From the NCBI RefSeq assembly GCF_900129495.1, contig NZ_FQVX01000003.1, forward strand, positions 558,001-622,000: a stretch of DNA of 64,000 nucleotides. The letters are read 5' to 3'. The DNA is from Geodermatophilus nigrescens (GTDB lineage Bacteria > Actinomycetota > Actinomycetes > Mycobacteriales > Geodermatophilaceae). Position 1 is the first letter of the stretch. Every line of letters starts with the position of its first letter. A program made the translations under genes and the position numbers. The notes beneath the pieces are model-generated. The model did no database searches, had not been told where the DNA came from, and was given only the letters and a program-made list of their open reading frames with translations. Of this stretch, positions 1 through 11,299 are shown in pieces.

Positions 1-554
1 ACCGGGATGGCCTGGTCGTCCTCGCACACGACGTAGGTGCTCGGCACGTGCCGCCACGCCGCGCCGGTCAGCGGCTGCTCCACCGAGGCGCGGGACTGCA
101 GCCCGACGCGGGCCACCGCGTCGCGCGTCAGCTCCTCGGGCACCCCGTTGTAGAAGACCGCCGCCGGGTCCGTCACCCCGATCGCGTGCTCCCCGACCTC
201 CCACCAGGGCGGCGCCTGCCCGCCGACGCTCCCGAGGAGGGAGTCCCCGACGTCGAGCTGGAAGGCGCACAGGTAGACGAGGTGCGCGACGCCGCTGTCC
301 GCGGCGACCGCCTCGGTCACCACCGCGCCCCCGTACGAGTGGCCGAGGACGACGACCGGGCCGTCGACCCGCGCGAGGGCGTCCCGCACGGCCGCGGCGT
401 CGGCACGGAGGTCGCCCAGCGCGGCCGGGTCCTCGCCGACGCTGGGCAGGTCGACGGTGTGCGCCCGCACGTCGTCGCCGAGCTCCTCCACCAGGGGGCG
501 CCAGCACCACGAGCCGTGCCAGGCGCCGTGCACGAGCAGCAGTGATGCGGTCAT
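1..554 (-). CDS. alpha/beta hydrolase (esterase-like), 3' end outside window
   Basis: The reverse strand reads from an ATG at 554 to the window edge without a stop, giving 184 residues of a cytosolic alpha/beta hydrolase. The N-terminus MTASLLLVHGAWHGSWCW carries the oxyanion-hole HGAWHG motif, and GHSYGG near residue 71 is the nucleophile elbow with Ser as the likely nucleophile. This resembles the EstC/salicylate-esterase-like group of small hydrolases without a signal peptide. A ribosome site (AGAGGA) lies 7-9 bases before the ATG. The acid and His of the triad fall near or past the edge, so completeness cannot be judged. The substrate is unknown. Confidence 0.85.
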   Translation of the reverse strand, partial: MTASLLLVHGAWHGSWCWRPLVEELGDDVRAHTVDLPSVGEDPAALGDLRADAAAVRDALARVDGPVVVLGHSYGGAVVTEAVAADSGVAHLVYLCAFQLDVGDSLLGSVGGQAPPWWEVGEHAIGVTDPAAVFYNGVPEELTRDAVARVGLQSRASVEQPLTGAAWRHVPSTYVVCEDDQAIP

Positions 555-626
555 CGGCGTCCTCTTCCCCGACGGCGTGGGCCGGGCGATCCTGCCCGAC
601 CGGGCCGCCGGGCGACAACGGCTGAC

Positions 627-632
627 TACGCT
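627..632 (+). promoter_or_regulatory. predicted -10 element of tsaB (leaderless type)
   Basis: TACGCT lies 8 bases before the tsaB GTG. With start-site selection about 7 bases downstream, the transcript would begin at or next to the start codon. No convincing -35 box or ribosome site is present, as at several other starts in this window. Confidence 0.4.
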
Positions 633-640
633 GGCCGGTC

Positions 641-1279
641 GTGCTGGTCCTCGTCCTCGACACCGCGACCCCCACGCTGGTCGCCGGCGTCGCCCGCCGC
701 TCCGACGACGGCGGCGTGGAGGTCCTCGCCGAGCGGGCGGTGCCCTCCGGCAACCGGCACGCCGAGCTGCTCGTCCCCGCCGTGCGCGAGGCCCTGGCCG
801 AGGCCGGCGTGGCGCTGGCCGACGTCGGCGCCGTCGTCACCGGCCTCGGGCCCGGCCCGTTCACCGGCCTGCGGGTCGGCGTGGTCACCGCGGCCGCCCT
901 GGCCGACGCCGGCGGCGTCCCCGCCGTGGGCGTCTGCTCGCTCGACGCCGTCGGGTCGGGGGAGCGGACGGTGGTCACCGACGCGCGGCGCAAGGAGGTC
1001 TACTGGGCCGCCTACGACGCCGCCGGCGCGCGCGTCGACGGGCCGGGCGTCGTCCGCCCCGAGGAGCTCGCCGCGCGCGGCCCGCTGGTCGGCGACCCGC
1101 GCTTCGCCGAGCGGCTCGGCGCCGCGGTCACGCCCGCCGAGGTGACGGTCGCCGGTCTGCTGCGGGCGGCGGCGCCGCTGCTCGACGACCCGTCGTCGGC
1201 CGGGCCGCTCGTCCCGCTGTACCTGCGCCGCCCCGACGCGGTCCCGCCGACGTCGTTCAAGCCGGTGACGACGTCGTGA
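641..1279 (+). CDS. tsaB: tRNA threonylcarbamoyladenosine biosynthesis protein TsaB
   Basis: A 212-residue ASKHA-fold protein that begins with the phosphate-loop strand [16 protein letters not shown] and contains the family [13 protein letters not shown] segment. TsaB is the inactive TsaD paralogue that dimerises with TsaD to make t6A37 on ANN-decoding tRNAs. It heads the tsaB-rimI-tsaD operon and overlaps rimI by four bases (GTGA). The GTG start has no Shine-Dalgarno but is preceded by a -10-like TACGCT, so leaderless expression is inferred. The length is normal for actinobacterial TsaB. Confidence 0.93.
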   Translation: MLVLVLDTATPTLVAGVARRSDDGGVEVLAERAVPSGNRHAELLVPAVREALAEAGVALADVGAVVTGLGPGPFTGLRVGVVTAAALADAGGVPAVGVCSLDAVGSGERTVVTDARRKEVYWAAYDAAGARVDGPGVVRPEELAARGPLVGDPRFAERLGAAVTPAEVTVAGLLRAAAPLLDDPSSAGPLVPLYLRRPDAVPPTSFKPVTTS

Positions 1280-1740
1280 GCGCGCGGCTGCGGCCGATGC
1301 GGCTGGCCGACCTCGACGCCGTGCTGGCGCTGGAGGACGAGCTCTTCGCGCCGGACACCTGGACCCGCGCGATGTACCGCGACGAGCTGTCGCGCACCGA
1401 CACCCGGCACTACCTCGTGGCCGTCGACACGGACGGCGAGGACGACGGCGCCGTCGTCGGGTACGCGGGCCTCATCGCCTACGACGACGAGGCGCACGTG
1501 TCCACGATCGGCGTCGCCCGCGACCGGCAGGGCGAGGGCCTCGGCGCGCTCCTGCTCGACGCGCTGCTCGCCGAGGCCGACCGGCGCAGCCCCGTCGTGC
1601 TGCTCGAGGTGCGCGCCGACAACGAGGTGGCGCAGGGCCTCTACCGGCGCCGCGGGTTCGCCGAGATCGGCCGGCGCCCGCGCTACTACCAGCCGAGCGG
1701 CACCGACGCCGTCGTGATGAAGCGGGAGGTGCGGCGGTGA
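1276..1740 (+). CDS. rimI: ribosomal protein S18 alanine N-acetyltransferase-like GNAT protein
   Basis: A 154-residue GNAT acetyltransferase starting at the GTG that overlaps the tsaB stop. The acetyl-CoA loop [11 protein letters not shown] (about residues 84-94) is the R/QxxGxG/A motif, followed by [20 protein letters not shown], the typical RimI C-terminal block. RimI acetylates the N-terminus of ribosomal protein S18. Actinobacterial homologues may act on other N-termini. Its place between tsaB and tsaD is conserved in actinobacteria, and the coupling suggests translational co-expression. It also overlaps tsaD by four bases. Confidence 0.9.
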   Translation: MSARLRPMRLADLDAVLALEDELFAPDTWTRAMYRDELSRTDTRHYLVAVDTDGEDDGAVVGYAGLIAYDDEAHVSTIGVARDRQGEGLGALLLDALLAEADRRSPVVLLEVRADNEVAQGLYRRRGFAEIGRRPRYYQPSGTDAVVMKREVRR

Positions 1741-2771
1741 GCGAGCCGCTGGTCCTGGGGTTCGAGACCTCGTGCGACGAGACCGGGGTCGGCCTGGTGC
1801 GCGGCCACACCCTGCTGTCGGACGCGCTGGCGACCTCGATGGCCGAGCACGAGCGCTTCGGCGGCGTGGTGCCCGAGATCGCCTCGCGGGCGCACCTGGA
1901 GGCGATGGTCCCGACCGTGCACCGCGCGCTCGCCGAGGCCGGGGTGTCGGCGTCCGACGTCGATGCCGTCGCGGTCACCGCGGGACCCGGCCTCACCGGC
2001 GCGCTGCTGGTCGGGCTGGCCGCCGCGAAGGCCTACGCCCTGGCGCTGGACAAGCCGCTGTACGGGGTCAACCACCTGGCCGCGCACGTCGCCGTCGACG
2101 AGCTGCAGCACGGCCCGCTGGCCGAGCCGTCGCTGGCGCTGCTGGTGTCGGGCGGGCACAGCTCGCTGCTGCTCGTGCCCGACCTCGCCCGCGAGGTCAC
2201 CTCGCTCGGCCGCACCATCGACGACGCCGCCGGCGAGGCCTTCGACAAGGTCGCCCGCGTGCTCGGCATGCCGTTCCCGGGCGGCCCGCCCATCGACCGC
2301 GCCGCCCGCGACGGCGACCCGGCGGCCATCGACTTCCCGCGCGGGCTCACCGGCCCCCGCGACGCGCCCTACGACTTCTCCTTCTCCGGCCTGAAGACCG
2401 CCGTCGCCCGCTGGGTGGAGGCGCGGCGGAAGGCGGGGGAGCCGGTACCGGTGGCCGACGTCGCGGCGTCGTTCCAGGAGGCGGTCGCCGACGTGCTCAC
2501 CGCCAAGGCGGTGCGCGCCTGCCGCGACTCCGGCGTCGACCACCTCGTGCTCGGCGGGGGAGTGGCGGCCAACTCGCGGCTGCGGGCGCTGGCGGAGGAG
2601 CGCTGCGCCGCGGCCGGGATCGTGCTGCGCGTGCCCAGCCCGCGGCTGTGCACCGACAACGGCGCGATGGTCGCGGCGCTCGGCTCCCGGCTGGTCGCGG
2701 CGGGCGTCGAGCCCTCGGCGCCCGACCTGGGCGCCGACAGCAGCCTGCCGATCCAGACGGTGAGCCGCTGA
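1737..2771 (+). CDS. tsaD: tRNA N6-adenosine threonylcarbamoyltransferase TsaD
   Basis: A 344-residue Kae1/TsaD protein that transfers the threonylcarbamoyl group to A37 of tRNA with TsaB (TsaE is not in this window). It opens with [16 protein letters not shown], the nucleotide-binding strand. The metal-binding HxxxH motif appears as NHLAAH near residue 107, and LVSGGHSSL is the family glycine-rich loop. The length matches the family. It is translationally coupled to rimI (GTGA) and ends in front of a strong bidirectional hairpin. Confidence 0.96.
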   Translation: MSEPLVLGFETSCDETGVGLVRGHTLLSDALATSMAEHERFGGVVPEIASRAHLEAMVPTVHRALAEAGVSASDVDAVAVTAGPGLTGALLVGLAAAKAYALALDKPLYGVNHLAAHVAVDELQHGPLAEPSLALLVSGGHSSLLLVPDLAREVTSLGRTIDDAAGEAFDKVARVLGMPFPGGPPIDRAARDGDPAAIDFPRGLTGPRDAPYDFSFSGLKTAVARWVEARRKAGEPVPVADVAASFQEAVADVLTAKAVRACRDSGVDHLVLGGGVAANSRLRALAEERCAAAGIVLRVPSPRLCTDNGAMVAALGSRLVAAGVEPSAPDLGADSSLPIQTVSR

Positions 2772-2793
2772 GCGACGACTGTTGCGGTCGCGG

Positions 2794-2842
2794 CCCCGTC
2801 CAGAGGCTCACCCCGAGCGTGCGAGGGGTGAGGGGGACGGGG
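2794..2842. terminator. bidirectional terminator hairpin between tsaD and the methyltransferase gene
   Basis: Two nested arms pair: CCCCGTCC with GGACGGGG outside, and CTCACCCC with GGGGTGAG inside. The hairpin lies between convergent genes. There is no long T-run, as is common in this GC range. Confidence 0.75.
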
Positions 2843-2849
2843 TCCTTCC

Positions 2850-4058
2850 TCACCCGCTGACGTCGCACACCAGGGCGGTCGGGGCGCCGGCCACCCGGGT
2901 GACGACGACGGTGGCGCTCCGGTCGCCCGGGCCGCGCAGCTGCCGCGCCAGGGTCTCCGGCTCGATCGCCGACCCGCGCTTCTTCACCACCACCCGGCCG
3001 ACGCCGCGGGCCCGCAGCAGCGCGCGCAGCCTCTTCAGGCCGAACGGCAGCACCTCGTCGACGCGGTACGAGGTGACCCACGGGGAGTCCGGGGCAGCGC
3101 CGGAGGTCAGGTAGGCGATCGTCGGGTCGACCAGCGTCGCGCCGAGCTCCGCGGCCACGAGGGACACCAACCCGGAGCGGATGACGGCGGGGTCGGGCTC
3201 GTGCAGCCACGCCCCGACCGGGCCGGCCTGCGCGGGCCCGGGGTCGGCGCCGGCGGTGAGCTCGTGCACGTCGTCGCCGCGGACGACGGTCGCCCGCCGC
3301 CACACCTCGGACACCCCGCGGCCCCACAGCAGCGCCTCGACGATCGACCCGCGCACCGACACCCACTCGGCCTCGACGCCCTCGGGCACCCGGTCGTGGT
3401 CGAGGCCCGGCGCCACCTTCACCACGGCGCGCGGCACCCGGTCGAGCAGCGCCGTCACCGTCGACCAGGGCGGCGACCAGCGGTCGGGGTCGAGCTGCCG
3501 GCGGCCGCCCGCCCGCCGCGCGGGGTCGAGGACGGCGGCCGCGCACCCGGCGATCTCGCCCCCGCGGGCGGCGTCCACCAGCTCGACGACGTCGCCCGCG
3601 ACCACCCACACGTCGTCGGCCACGCCGAGCGCCTCGGCGTTGGCGGCCGTGAGCTCGCGGGCCACCGGGTCGAGGTCGACGGCGAGCACCCGCGCGCCGG
3701 CCCGGGCGAGCGCCACGGTGTCGGTGCCCGACGCGCAGCCGAGGTCGGCGGCGGAGTCGGTGCCGTCGGCGAGCAGGCGGGCGGCCCGGCGGGCGGCGAG
3801 CGCGGGACGGCCGGCCTGCTCGAGCGTGTCGGCGGTGAGGAACAGCCGGTCGGCGTCGGCGCCGAACACCGGGCGGGCCCGCGCCCGCAGCCGGGCCAGC
3901 TCCCAGGCGGGACCGGCCAGCTCCGGCCCGACCTCCGCGCGCAGCGCGGCGACCCCCGCCAGCACGTCGGCGCCCCCGGCGAGTAGCGCCGCTGCGCGGG
4001 CGGTCGCGGCGGCTCCCTCGGGCGTGCGCAGCAGGGTCAGCGCGGCGGGATTGGGCAC
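2850..4058 (-). CDS. THUMP-like class I SAM-dependent methyltransferase
   Basis: A 402-residue protein with a GTG start at 4058. Residues about 110-130 hold the SAM-binding motif I AADLGCASGTDTVALA followed by the acidic VLAVDLDPVA, and AAVLDPARR is the motif IV-like catalytic strand. The last ~70 residues (RVDEVLPFGLKRLRALLRAR and onward) match the THUMP-like tail found on this actinobacterial family. RNA is the likely substrate, but the target base is unknown. It is convergent to tsaD and divergent from groES, so it is probably monocistronic. The start is uncertain because no clear ribosome site precedes the GTG. Confidence 0.8.
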   Translation of the reverse strand: MPNPAALTLLRTPEGAAATARAAALLAGGADVLAGVAALRAEVGPELAGPAWELARLRARARPVFGADADRLFLTADTLEQAGRPALAARRAARLLADGTDSAADLGCASGTDTVALARAGARVLAVDLDPVARELTAANAEALGVADDVWVVAGDVVELVDAARGGEIAGCAAAVLDPARRAGGRRQLDPDRWSPPWSTVTALLDRVPRAVVKVAPGLDHDRVPEGVEAEWVSVRGSIVEALLWGRGVSEVWRRATVVRGDDVHELTAGADPGPAQAGPVGAWLHEPDPAVIRSGLVSLVAAELGATLVDPTIAYLTSGAAPDSPWVTSYRVDEVLPFGLKRLRALLRARGVGRVVVKKRGSAIEPETLARQLRGPGDRSATVVVTRVAGAPTALVCDVSG

Positions 4059-4105
4059 GGCGACCAGCCTCCCGCAGCGGCCCGTCCTCCGAGCGGTGGA
4101 CCCGG

Positions 4106-4135
4106 TTGAGGGGCTGGCACTCTCGTGGGTAGAGT
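4106..4135 (+). promoter_or_regulatory. groES promoter overlapping CIRCE
   Basis: A TTGAGG -35 (4106-4111) and a TAGAGT -10 (4130-4135) are separated by 18 bases. The -10 falls inside the CIRCE dyad, so bound HrcA would block RNA polymerase. The transcript would carry a roughly 100-base leader before groES. Confidence 0.6.
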
Positions 4136-4140
4136 GCCAA
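4114..4140. promoter_or_regulatory. CIRCE element (HrcA operator)
   Basis: CTGGCACTC and GAGTGCCAA are separated by 9 bases. This matches the CIRCE consensus TTAGCACTC-N9-GAGTGCTAA with only outer-base changes. HrcA is not encoded in this window. The site predicts heat-shock derepression of groES-groEL. Confidence 0.93.
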
Positions 4141-4241
4141 TCGACACGGGCAGGCGCCTGACCCCCGCGACGGCAGGCCCGGCCCCCGTGCCACAACGTG
4201 CAACCCCACCAGCCGTCCGATCCCGAAGGGGGCGTCACCTC

Positions 4242-4550
4242 GTGACGACCGCTACCAAGGTCTCCATCAAGCCGCTCGAGGACCGCGTCGTCGTCCAGGC
4301 CAACGAGGCCGAGACCACCACCGCCTCCGGCCTGGTCATCCCGGACACCGCCAAGGAGAAGCCGCAGGAGGGCACGGTCATCGCCGTGGGCCCCGGCCGC
4401 ATCGACGACAACGGCAACCGCGTCCCGCTCGACGTCAACGTCGGCGACGTCGTCATCTACTCGAAGTACGGCGGCACCGAGGTCAAGTACGCCGGCGAGG
4501 AGTACCTCGTGCTCTCCGCCCGCGACCTGCTCGCCGTCGTGGAGAAGTAG
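4242..4550 (+). CDS. groES: co-chaperonin GroES
   Basis: A 102-residue GroES. The GTG start at 4242 gives [19 protein letters not shown], and an AAGGGGG ribosome site lies about 9 bases upstream. The mobile loop (roughly residues 20-35, [20 protein letters not shown]) and the C-terminal strand are intact. GroES caps the GroEL chamber in the cytosol. It lies 155 bases before groEL under the CIRCE-controlled promoter. A strong hairpin in the gap may change the groES:groEL message ratio. Confidence 0.97.
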   Translation: MTTATKVSIKPLEDRVVVQANEAETTTASGLVIPDTAKEKPQEGTVIAVGPGRIDDNGNRVPLDVNVGDVVIYSKYGGTEVKYAGEEYLVLSARDLLAVVEK

Positions 4551-4625
4551 AAGGACCACCCTTCCCCCCACGCCGAGCGAGCTCGGCGCGGGCCCCTGGA
4601 GAGTGGCCGTTCCAGCACGGCACCA

Positions 4626-4666
4626 GACCGCCCCGGCGACCCGACTGACCGGGTCCCGGGGCGGTC
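4626..4666 (+). terminator. strong intercistronic hairpin between groES and groEL
   Basis: GACCGCCCCGG...GACCCG pairs with CGGGTC...CCGGGGCGGTC around a short loop. It sits inside an operon, so it may be a partial terminator, a processing site or an mRNA-stabilising element rather than a full stop. No promoter was identified between it and groEL. Confidence 0.6.
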
Positions 4667-4684
4667 GCCGTCTCACCCCCGTAG

Positions 4685-6349
<1,665 letters not shown>

Positions 6350-6356
6350 CCCCGTT

Positions 6357-6385
6357 CCGCACGATCAGGTGAGCTGATCGTGCGG
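6357..6385. terminator. hairpin 1 after groEL
   Basis: CCGCACGATCAG and CTGATCGTGCGG form a perfect 12-bp stem with a 5-base loop, 8 bases after the groEL stop. It is the first of three adjacent hairpins. Confidence 0.7.
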
Positions 6386-6419
6386 CGTCCTGGCTCACCG
6401 CCGACGGTGAGCCAGGACG
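6386..6419. terminator. hairpin 2 after groEL
   Basis: CGTCCTGGCTCACC and GGTGAGCCAGGACG form a perfect 14-bp stem with a 6-base loop, directly abutting hairpin 1. Confidence 0.6.
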
Positions 6420-6450
6420 CACGGACGTGGGCCAGGACGGCCCGCACACC

Positions 6451-6488
6451 GGGAGGGCCGGCCCAGCGTCTGCTGGGCCGGCCCTCCC
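6451..6488. terminator. hairpin 3, terminator of the marR-type gene
   Basis: GGGAGGGCCGGCCCAGC and GCTGGGCCGGCCCTCCC form a perfect 17-bp stem with a 4-base loop, 18 bases past the stop of the opposing regulator gene. It can serve both strands. Confidence 0.75.
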
Positions 6489-6506
6489 GTCGTCTCAGGG
6501 TCCGCC

Positions 6507-6947
6507 TCAGGGACCGTCGAGCGCGGCGACCAGGCGCCGGAGGACCTCCCGGCAGGCCAGCAGCTCCTCGGCGGAGGTGCCCGCCGCGGCCAGGACGCGC
6601 GCCCGGTCGGCGTCCCCGCGCTCGACCAGCGCCGCCAGCGCCGCCCGCCCCGCGCTGGTCAGCTCCAGCAGGGGAGCGGTGCGGTGGTCGGGGTTGGGTG
6701 CGCGGTCGGCCAGGCCGTCGGCGACGAGGTCGTCGGCCACCCGCTGCACCGACTGGCGGGCGAGGCCCAGCCGGCGGGCCACGGCGGCCACCGTCGACGG
6801 CGCCCCGGACAGGACGCTGAGCACGTGCCACCGGGCGGTGGTCTGCCCGGCCGTCGCGGCGATCGCCTCGCTGGTGCGCCGGGACGTGCCGGCGAGCTCG
6901 TAGACGTCGGCGACGAGCAGCCGGTAGGCCTCCTGGACGTCGGTCAT
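6507..6947 (-). CDS. MarR family transcriptional regulator
   Basis: A 146-residue winged-helix regulator. The core runs from TARWHVLSVLSG through STVAAVARRLGLARQSVQRVADDLVADGLADR (recognition helix near residues 62-75). The wing RAPNPDHRTAPLLELTSAG carries the conserved D-x-R of MarR proteins. No cysteine sensor is evident, so a small-molecule ligand is likely. It is divergent from the 6996 gene, with a perfect 14-bp palindrome just before its own start, so autoregulation and control of the neighbour are inferred. Confidence 0.92.
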   Translation of the reverse strand: MTDVQEAYRLLVADVYELAGTSRRTSEAIAATAGQTTARWHVLSVLSGAPSTVAAVARRLGLARQSVQRVADDLVADGLADRAPNPDHRTAPLLELTSAGRAALAALVERGDADRARVLAAAGTSAEELLACREVLRRLVAALDGP

Positions 6948-6950
6948 GAT

Positions 6951-6964
6951 GACAGTCTACTGTC
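6951..6964. promoter_or_regulatory. palindromic operator between marR-type gene and its neighbour
   Basis: GACAGT-CT-ACTGTC is a perfect inverted repeat 4 bases upstream of the MarR start. A partial echo, CTGACAGGAGACTG, follows at about 6968-6981. Placement in the 48-bp divergent gap fits a MarR binding site. Confidence 0.65.
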
Positions 6965-6995
6965 GTCCTGACAGGAGACTGACGAGGAGGTCGCC

Positions 6996-7505
6996 GTGCT
7001 GCACGAGGTCCTGCACTCGCCCGAGCCCGACGGCGAGGACGCGCTGGCGCTGTTCGGCCGGCTGGCGGGGAGCTGGCGGCTGTCCTGGCGCGGCCTCGGG
7101 CCCGACGGGGACTGGGCGACGGCGGAGGGGGAGCTGCACGTCGGCCGCGTGCTCGGCGGCCGGGCGGTGCAGGACGTCTGGGTGGTGCCCGGTCCGGGAC
7201 GGCCCGGCGCCGGCGTCCCGCCGCGGGCGTTCCACGGGACGACGGTCCGCTTCCCCGACCCGCACGCCCCCGGGACGTGGCGCTCGACGTGGATGGACCC
7301 GGTCAACGGGCGCGTGCGGCGCTTCACCGGCCGCCCCACCGGCGACGGCGGCGTCCTCCTGCTCAGCGACGACGAGGAGCCGTGGCTGCGCTGGCGCTTC
7401 TCCGACGTCCGCCCGCGCTCGTTCACCTGGTCGGCCGAGACGTCCCCCGACCGGGGCGTCACCTGGGTGCACGACGAGCTGATGACCGCCGAGCGGGTCG
7501 ACTGA
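6996..7505 (+). CDS. uncharacterised DUF1579-like protein
   Basis: A 169-residue protein without signal or membrane segment. An ideal ribosome site, GAGGAGG, lies 5 bases before the GTG. Blocks such as LFGRLAGSWRLSWRG, EGELHVGRVLGGRAVQDVW and the W-R-x-T-W-x-D pattern in the middle resemble the beta-barrel DUF1579/lipocalin-like families that bind small hydrophobic ligands. The assignment is by pattern only. It is divergent from a MarR-type regulator across a palindrome, so it is the likely target of that regulator, possibly in response to an aromatic or antibiotic-like ligand. Confidence 0.6.
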   Translation: MLHEVLHSPEPDGEDALALFGRLAGSWRLSWRGLGPDGDWATAEGELHVGRVLGGRAVQDVWVVPGPGRPGAGVPPRAFHGTTVRFPDPHAPGTWRSTWMDPVNGRVRRFTGRPTGDGGVLLLSDDEEPWLRWRFSDVRPRSFTWSAETSPDRGVTWVHDELMTAERVD

Positions 7506-7518
7506 CCCCGGACGCAGC

Positions 7519-7556
7519 GAGAGGGCCGGTCCAGCGAGTGCTGGACCGGCCCTCTC
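7519..7556. terminator. bidirectional terminator between the DUF1579-like gene and whiB3
   Basis: GAGAGGGCCGGTCCAG and CTGGACCGGCCCTCTC form a perfect 16-bp stem with a 6-base loop, centred between convergent stops. Confidence 0.85.
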
Positions 7557-7569
7557 GTCGTCCGTGCGG

Positions 7570-7869
7570 CTAGACGCCCGCGGCGACGGCGGCGGGCTCC
7601 GCGGCGATCAGCCGGGCCCGCTCCTCCTCGCTCATGCCGCCCCACACGCCGTAGGGCTCGCGGACGCTCAGCGCGTGCTTGAGGCACGCCTCCACGACGG
7701 GGCAGGAGGCGCAGACGGCCTTCGCGGCCGCCTGGCGACGGGCCCGCGCGGGGCCGCGCTCGCCGTCGGGGTGGAAGAACAGGGCCGTGCTCTCTCCACG
7801 GCAGGCGCCGTGCAGCTGCCAGTCCCAGACCTCGGCCACGGGCGTCGGCAGTCGGCGGATGTCGGCCAT
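7570..7869 (-). CDS. whiB3: WhiB-family iron-sulfur regulator (WhiB3 type)
   Basis: A 99-residue Wbl protein. Cys23, Cys53, Cys56 and Cys62 give the C-x29-C-x2-C-x5-C ligand set for a [4Fe-4S] cluster, and the G-V-W-G-G turn is at residues 74-78, followed by a basic/Ser-rich helix. The N-terminus WDWQLHGACRG and the FFHPDGERG segment resemble mycobacterial WhiB3, and the location between groEL and guaB agrees. Wbl proteins respond to redox or NO and bind the primary sigma factor. The gene is divergent from a BldM-type gene with 244 bp between the starts, so shared control is plausible. Confidence 0.9.
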   Translation of the reverse strand: MADIRRLPTPVAEVWDWQLHGACRGESTALFFHPDGERGPARARRQAAAKAVCASCPVVEACLKHALSVREPYGVWGGMSEEERARLIAAEPAAVAAGV

Positions 7870-8113
7870 GTCGGTCCTCCTCGGCTCGGTGCGAGCCGGA
7901 GGGGGCGGTCCGGCTGCTGGGGTGCCGGTGCCCGAGGGTCCCCGGGGTCAAACACACCGGGATCGGACATTTTCCCGGCTCCCGTCTCCCCCCGCAGGGT
8001 GAGCACGGGTGTTCCCCGTCCTGACCGGCGGTCAAGGTGACTGCAGGCCGTGCCGTTCCCCGGGTCGAGTGACCCGGGCGCCCCGCCCGGCCGGGGGAGA
8101 CGAGGAGCAGCGA

Positions 8114-8851
8114 GTGATCGACGACAGGATGCGTGGACCGGGACACGGTGCCACGACCGTGTGGGTGTACGACGAGCGCCGCCGCGTGCGCGACGACGTC
8201 GCCGCCCGCCTGGTGGCCCTCCCGTTCGTGGGACGCGTCGAGGTCGTCGGTGACGCGGTCGCGCTGATGCAGCGGCTGGCCACCCGGCAGCCCGACGTGC
8301 TGCTGGTCGGCACGCAGCGCGCCGTGGACACCGGCCTGAGCGTCGCGACGACGGTGCTGCGCAGCCACCCGGGCGTGCCCGTGCTGGTGCTCGGCGCCCC
8401 CGACGACGCCGAGACCGTCCGCGGCGCGGTCGCCGTCGGTGCACGGGGCTACCTGCGCTGGGATGCGAGCGCGCTGGAGATGGGCCTGGGCCTGTCCCGC
8501 GTCGGCCTGCGCCCGGAGGGCCCGCGCCCGCCGCAGCAGGTCAGCGCCTCCGTGCCGCTGGCCTCCGTCGGCGCCCCGGTGCCCGCGTGGGCCACGCCGC
8601 TCAACGGCGCCGGCCCGCGCGCGGTGAGCACGCCGGTCCGCGAGGCCGCGCCCGCGGTGACGCTGTCCATGCGTGAGATGCAGGTCCTCACCGGCATGAG
8701 CCAGGGCAAGAGCAACGCCCAGATCGGGCGCGAGCTCTACCTGTCCGAGGACACCATCAAGACCCACGCCCGCCGGCTGTTCCGCAAGCTCGGCGCCAAG
8801 GACCGGGCCGAGGCCGTCGCGACGGGCTTCCGTCGCGGGATGATGACCTGA
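8114..8851 (+). CDS. BldM-like orphan response regulator with degenerate receiver
   Basis: A 245-residue NarL/FixJ-type regulator. The GTG start at 8114 follows a GAGGAG site by 6 bases. The LuxR helix-turn-helix near the C-terminus (GMSQGKSNAQIGRELYLSED, then TIKTHARRLFRKLGAKDRAEAV) closely follows BldM of Streptomyces, whose gene also lies in the gro-guaB region. The receiver has lost its chemistry: the phosphoacceptor position in PDVLLVG is Gly66, and the Lys of the usual GYLxKDAS is replaced by Trp (GYLRWDAS). Phosphorylation is therefore unlikely, and dimerisation or ligand control is inferred. No kinase gene is adjacent. Confidence 0.85.
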   Translation: MIDDRMRGPGHGATTVWVYDERRRVRDDVAARLVALPFVGRVEVVGDAVALMQRLATRQPDVLLVGTQRAVDTGLSVATTVLRSHPGVPVLVLGAPDDAETVRGAVAVGARGYLRWDASALEMGLGLSRVGLRPEGPRPPQQVSASVPLASVGAPVPAWATPLNGAGPRAVSTPVREAAPAVTLSMREMQVLTGMSQGKSNAQIGRELYLSEDTIKTHARRLFRKLGAKDRAEAVATGFRRGMMT

Positions 8852-8864
8852 GACGACGGACGCA

Positions 8865-8906
8865 CGCCGAGGGCCCCCTCCGGAGCACGGGAGGGGGCCC
8901 TCGGCG
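8865..8906. terminator. terminator after the BldM-like gene
   Basis: CGCCGAGGGCCCCCTC and GAGGGGGCCCTCGGCG form a perfect 16-bp stem with a 10-base loop, 13 bases after the stop. Confidence 0.85.
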
Positions 8907-9009
8907 CGTTCTCGTCCCGGTGCACGCGGAACGCGCCGGTACCCCTGGCCCGGACGGCCGTCCCGGCGCACGCTGACCGTGCACGGGGCCGCCGCCGGAG
9001 GGGACGACG

Positions 9010-9180
9010 ATGAAGGAGCTGCGCTGCCGCGACGCCGGGTTCGACTGCGAGGCGGTCGTCCGGGCCGAGTCGGTCGACGAGCTGATGGCGCAGGTCGGGC
9101 CGCACGCCCGGGAGGCGCACCGCGTCGAGGTGACCCCCGAGCTGGAGGGACGCCTCGCGACCCTCGTCCGGGACGTCTGA
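9010..9180 (+). CDS. DUF1059 small protein
   Basis: A 56-residue protein, MKELRCRDAGFDCEAVVRAE and onward. It shows the DUF1059 pattern: C-x-D-x-GFDC near the N-terminus, an acidic middle helix, and two His in HAREAH. The spaced Cys/His residues suggest metal binding, but the function is unknown. A GGAGGGG ribosome site lies 6-8 bases before the ATG. Its stop is 2 bases from the stop of the convergent DUF5319 gene. Confidence 0.8.
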   Translation: MKELRCRDAGFDCEAVVRAESVDELMAQVGPHAREAHRVEVTPELEGRLATLVRDV

Positions 9181-9182
9181 GC

Positions 9183-11296
<2,114 letters not shown>

Positions 11297-11299
11297 CCC

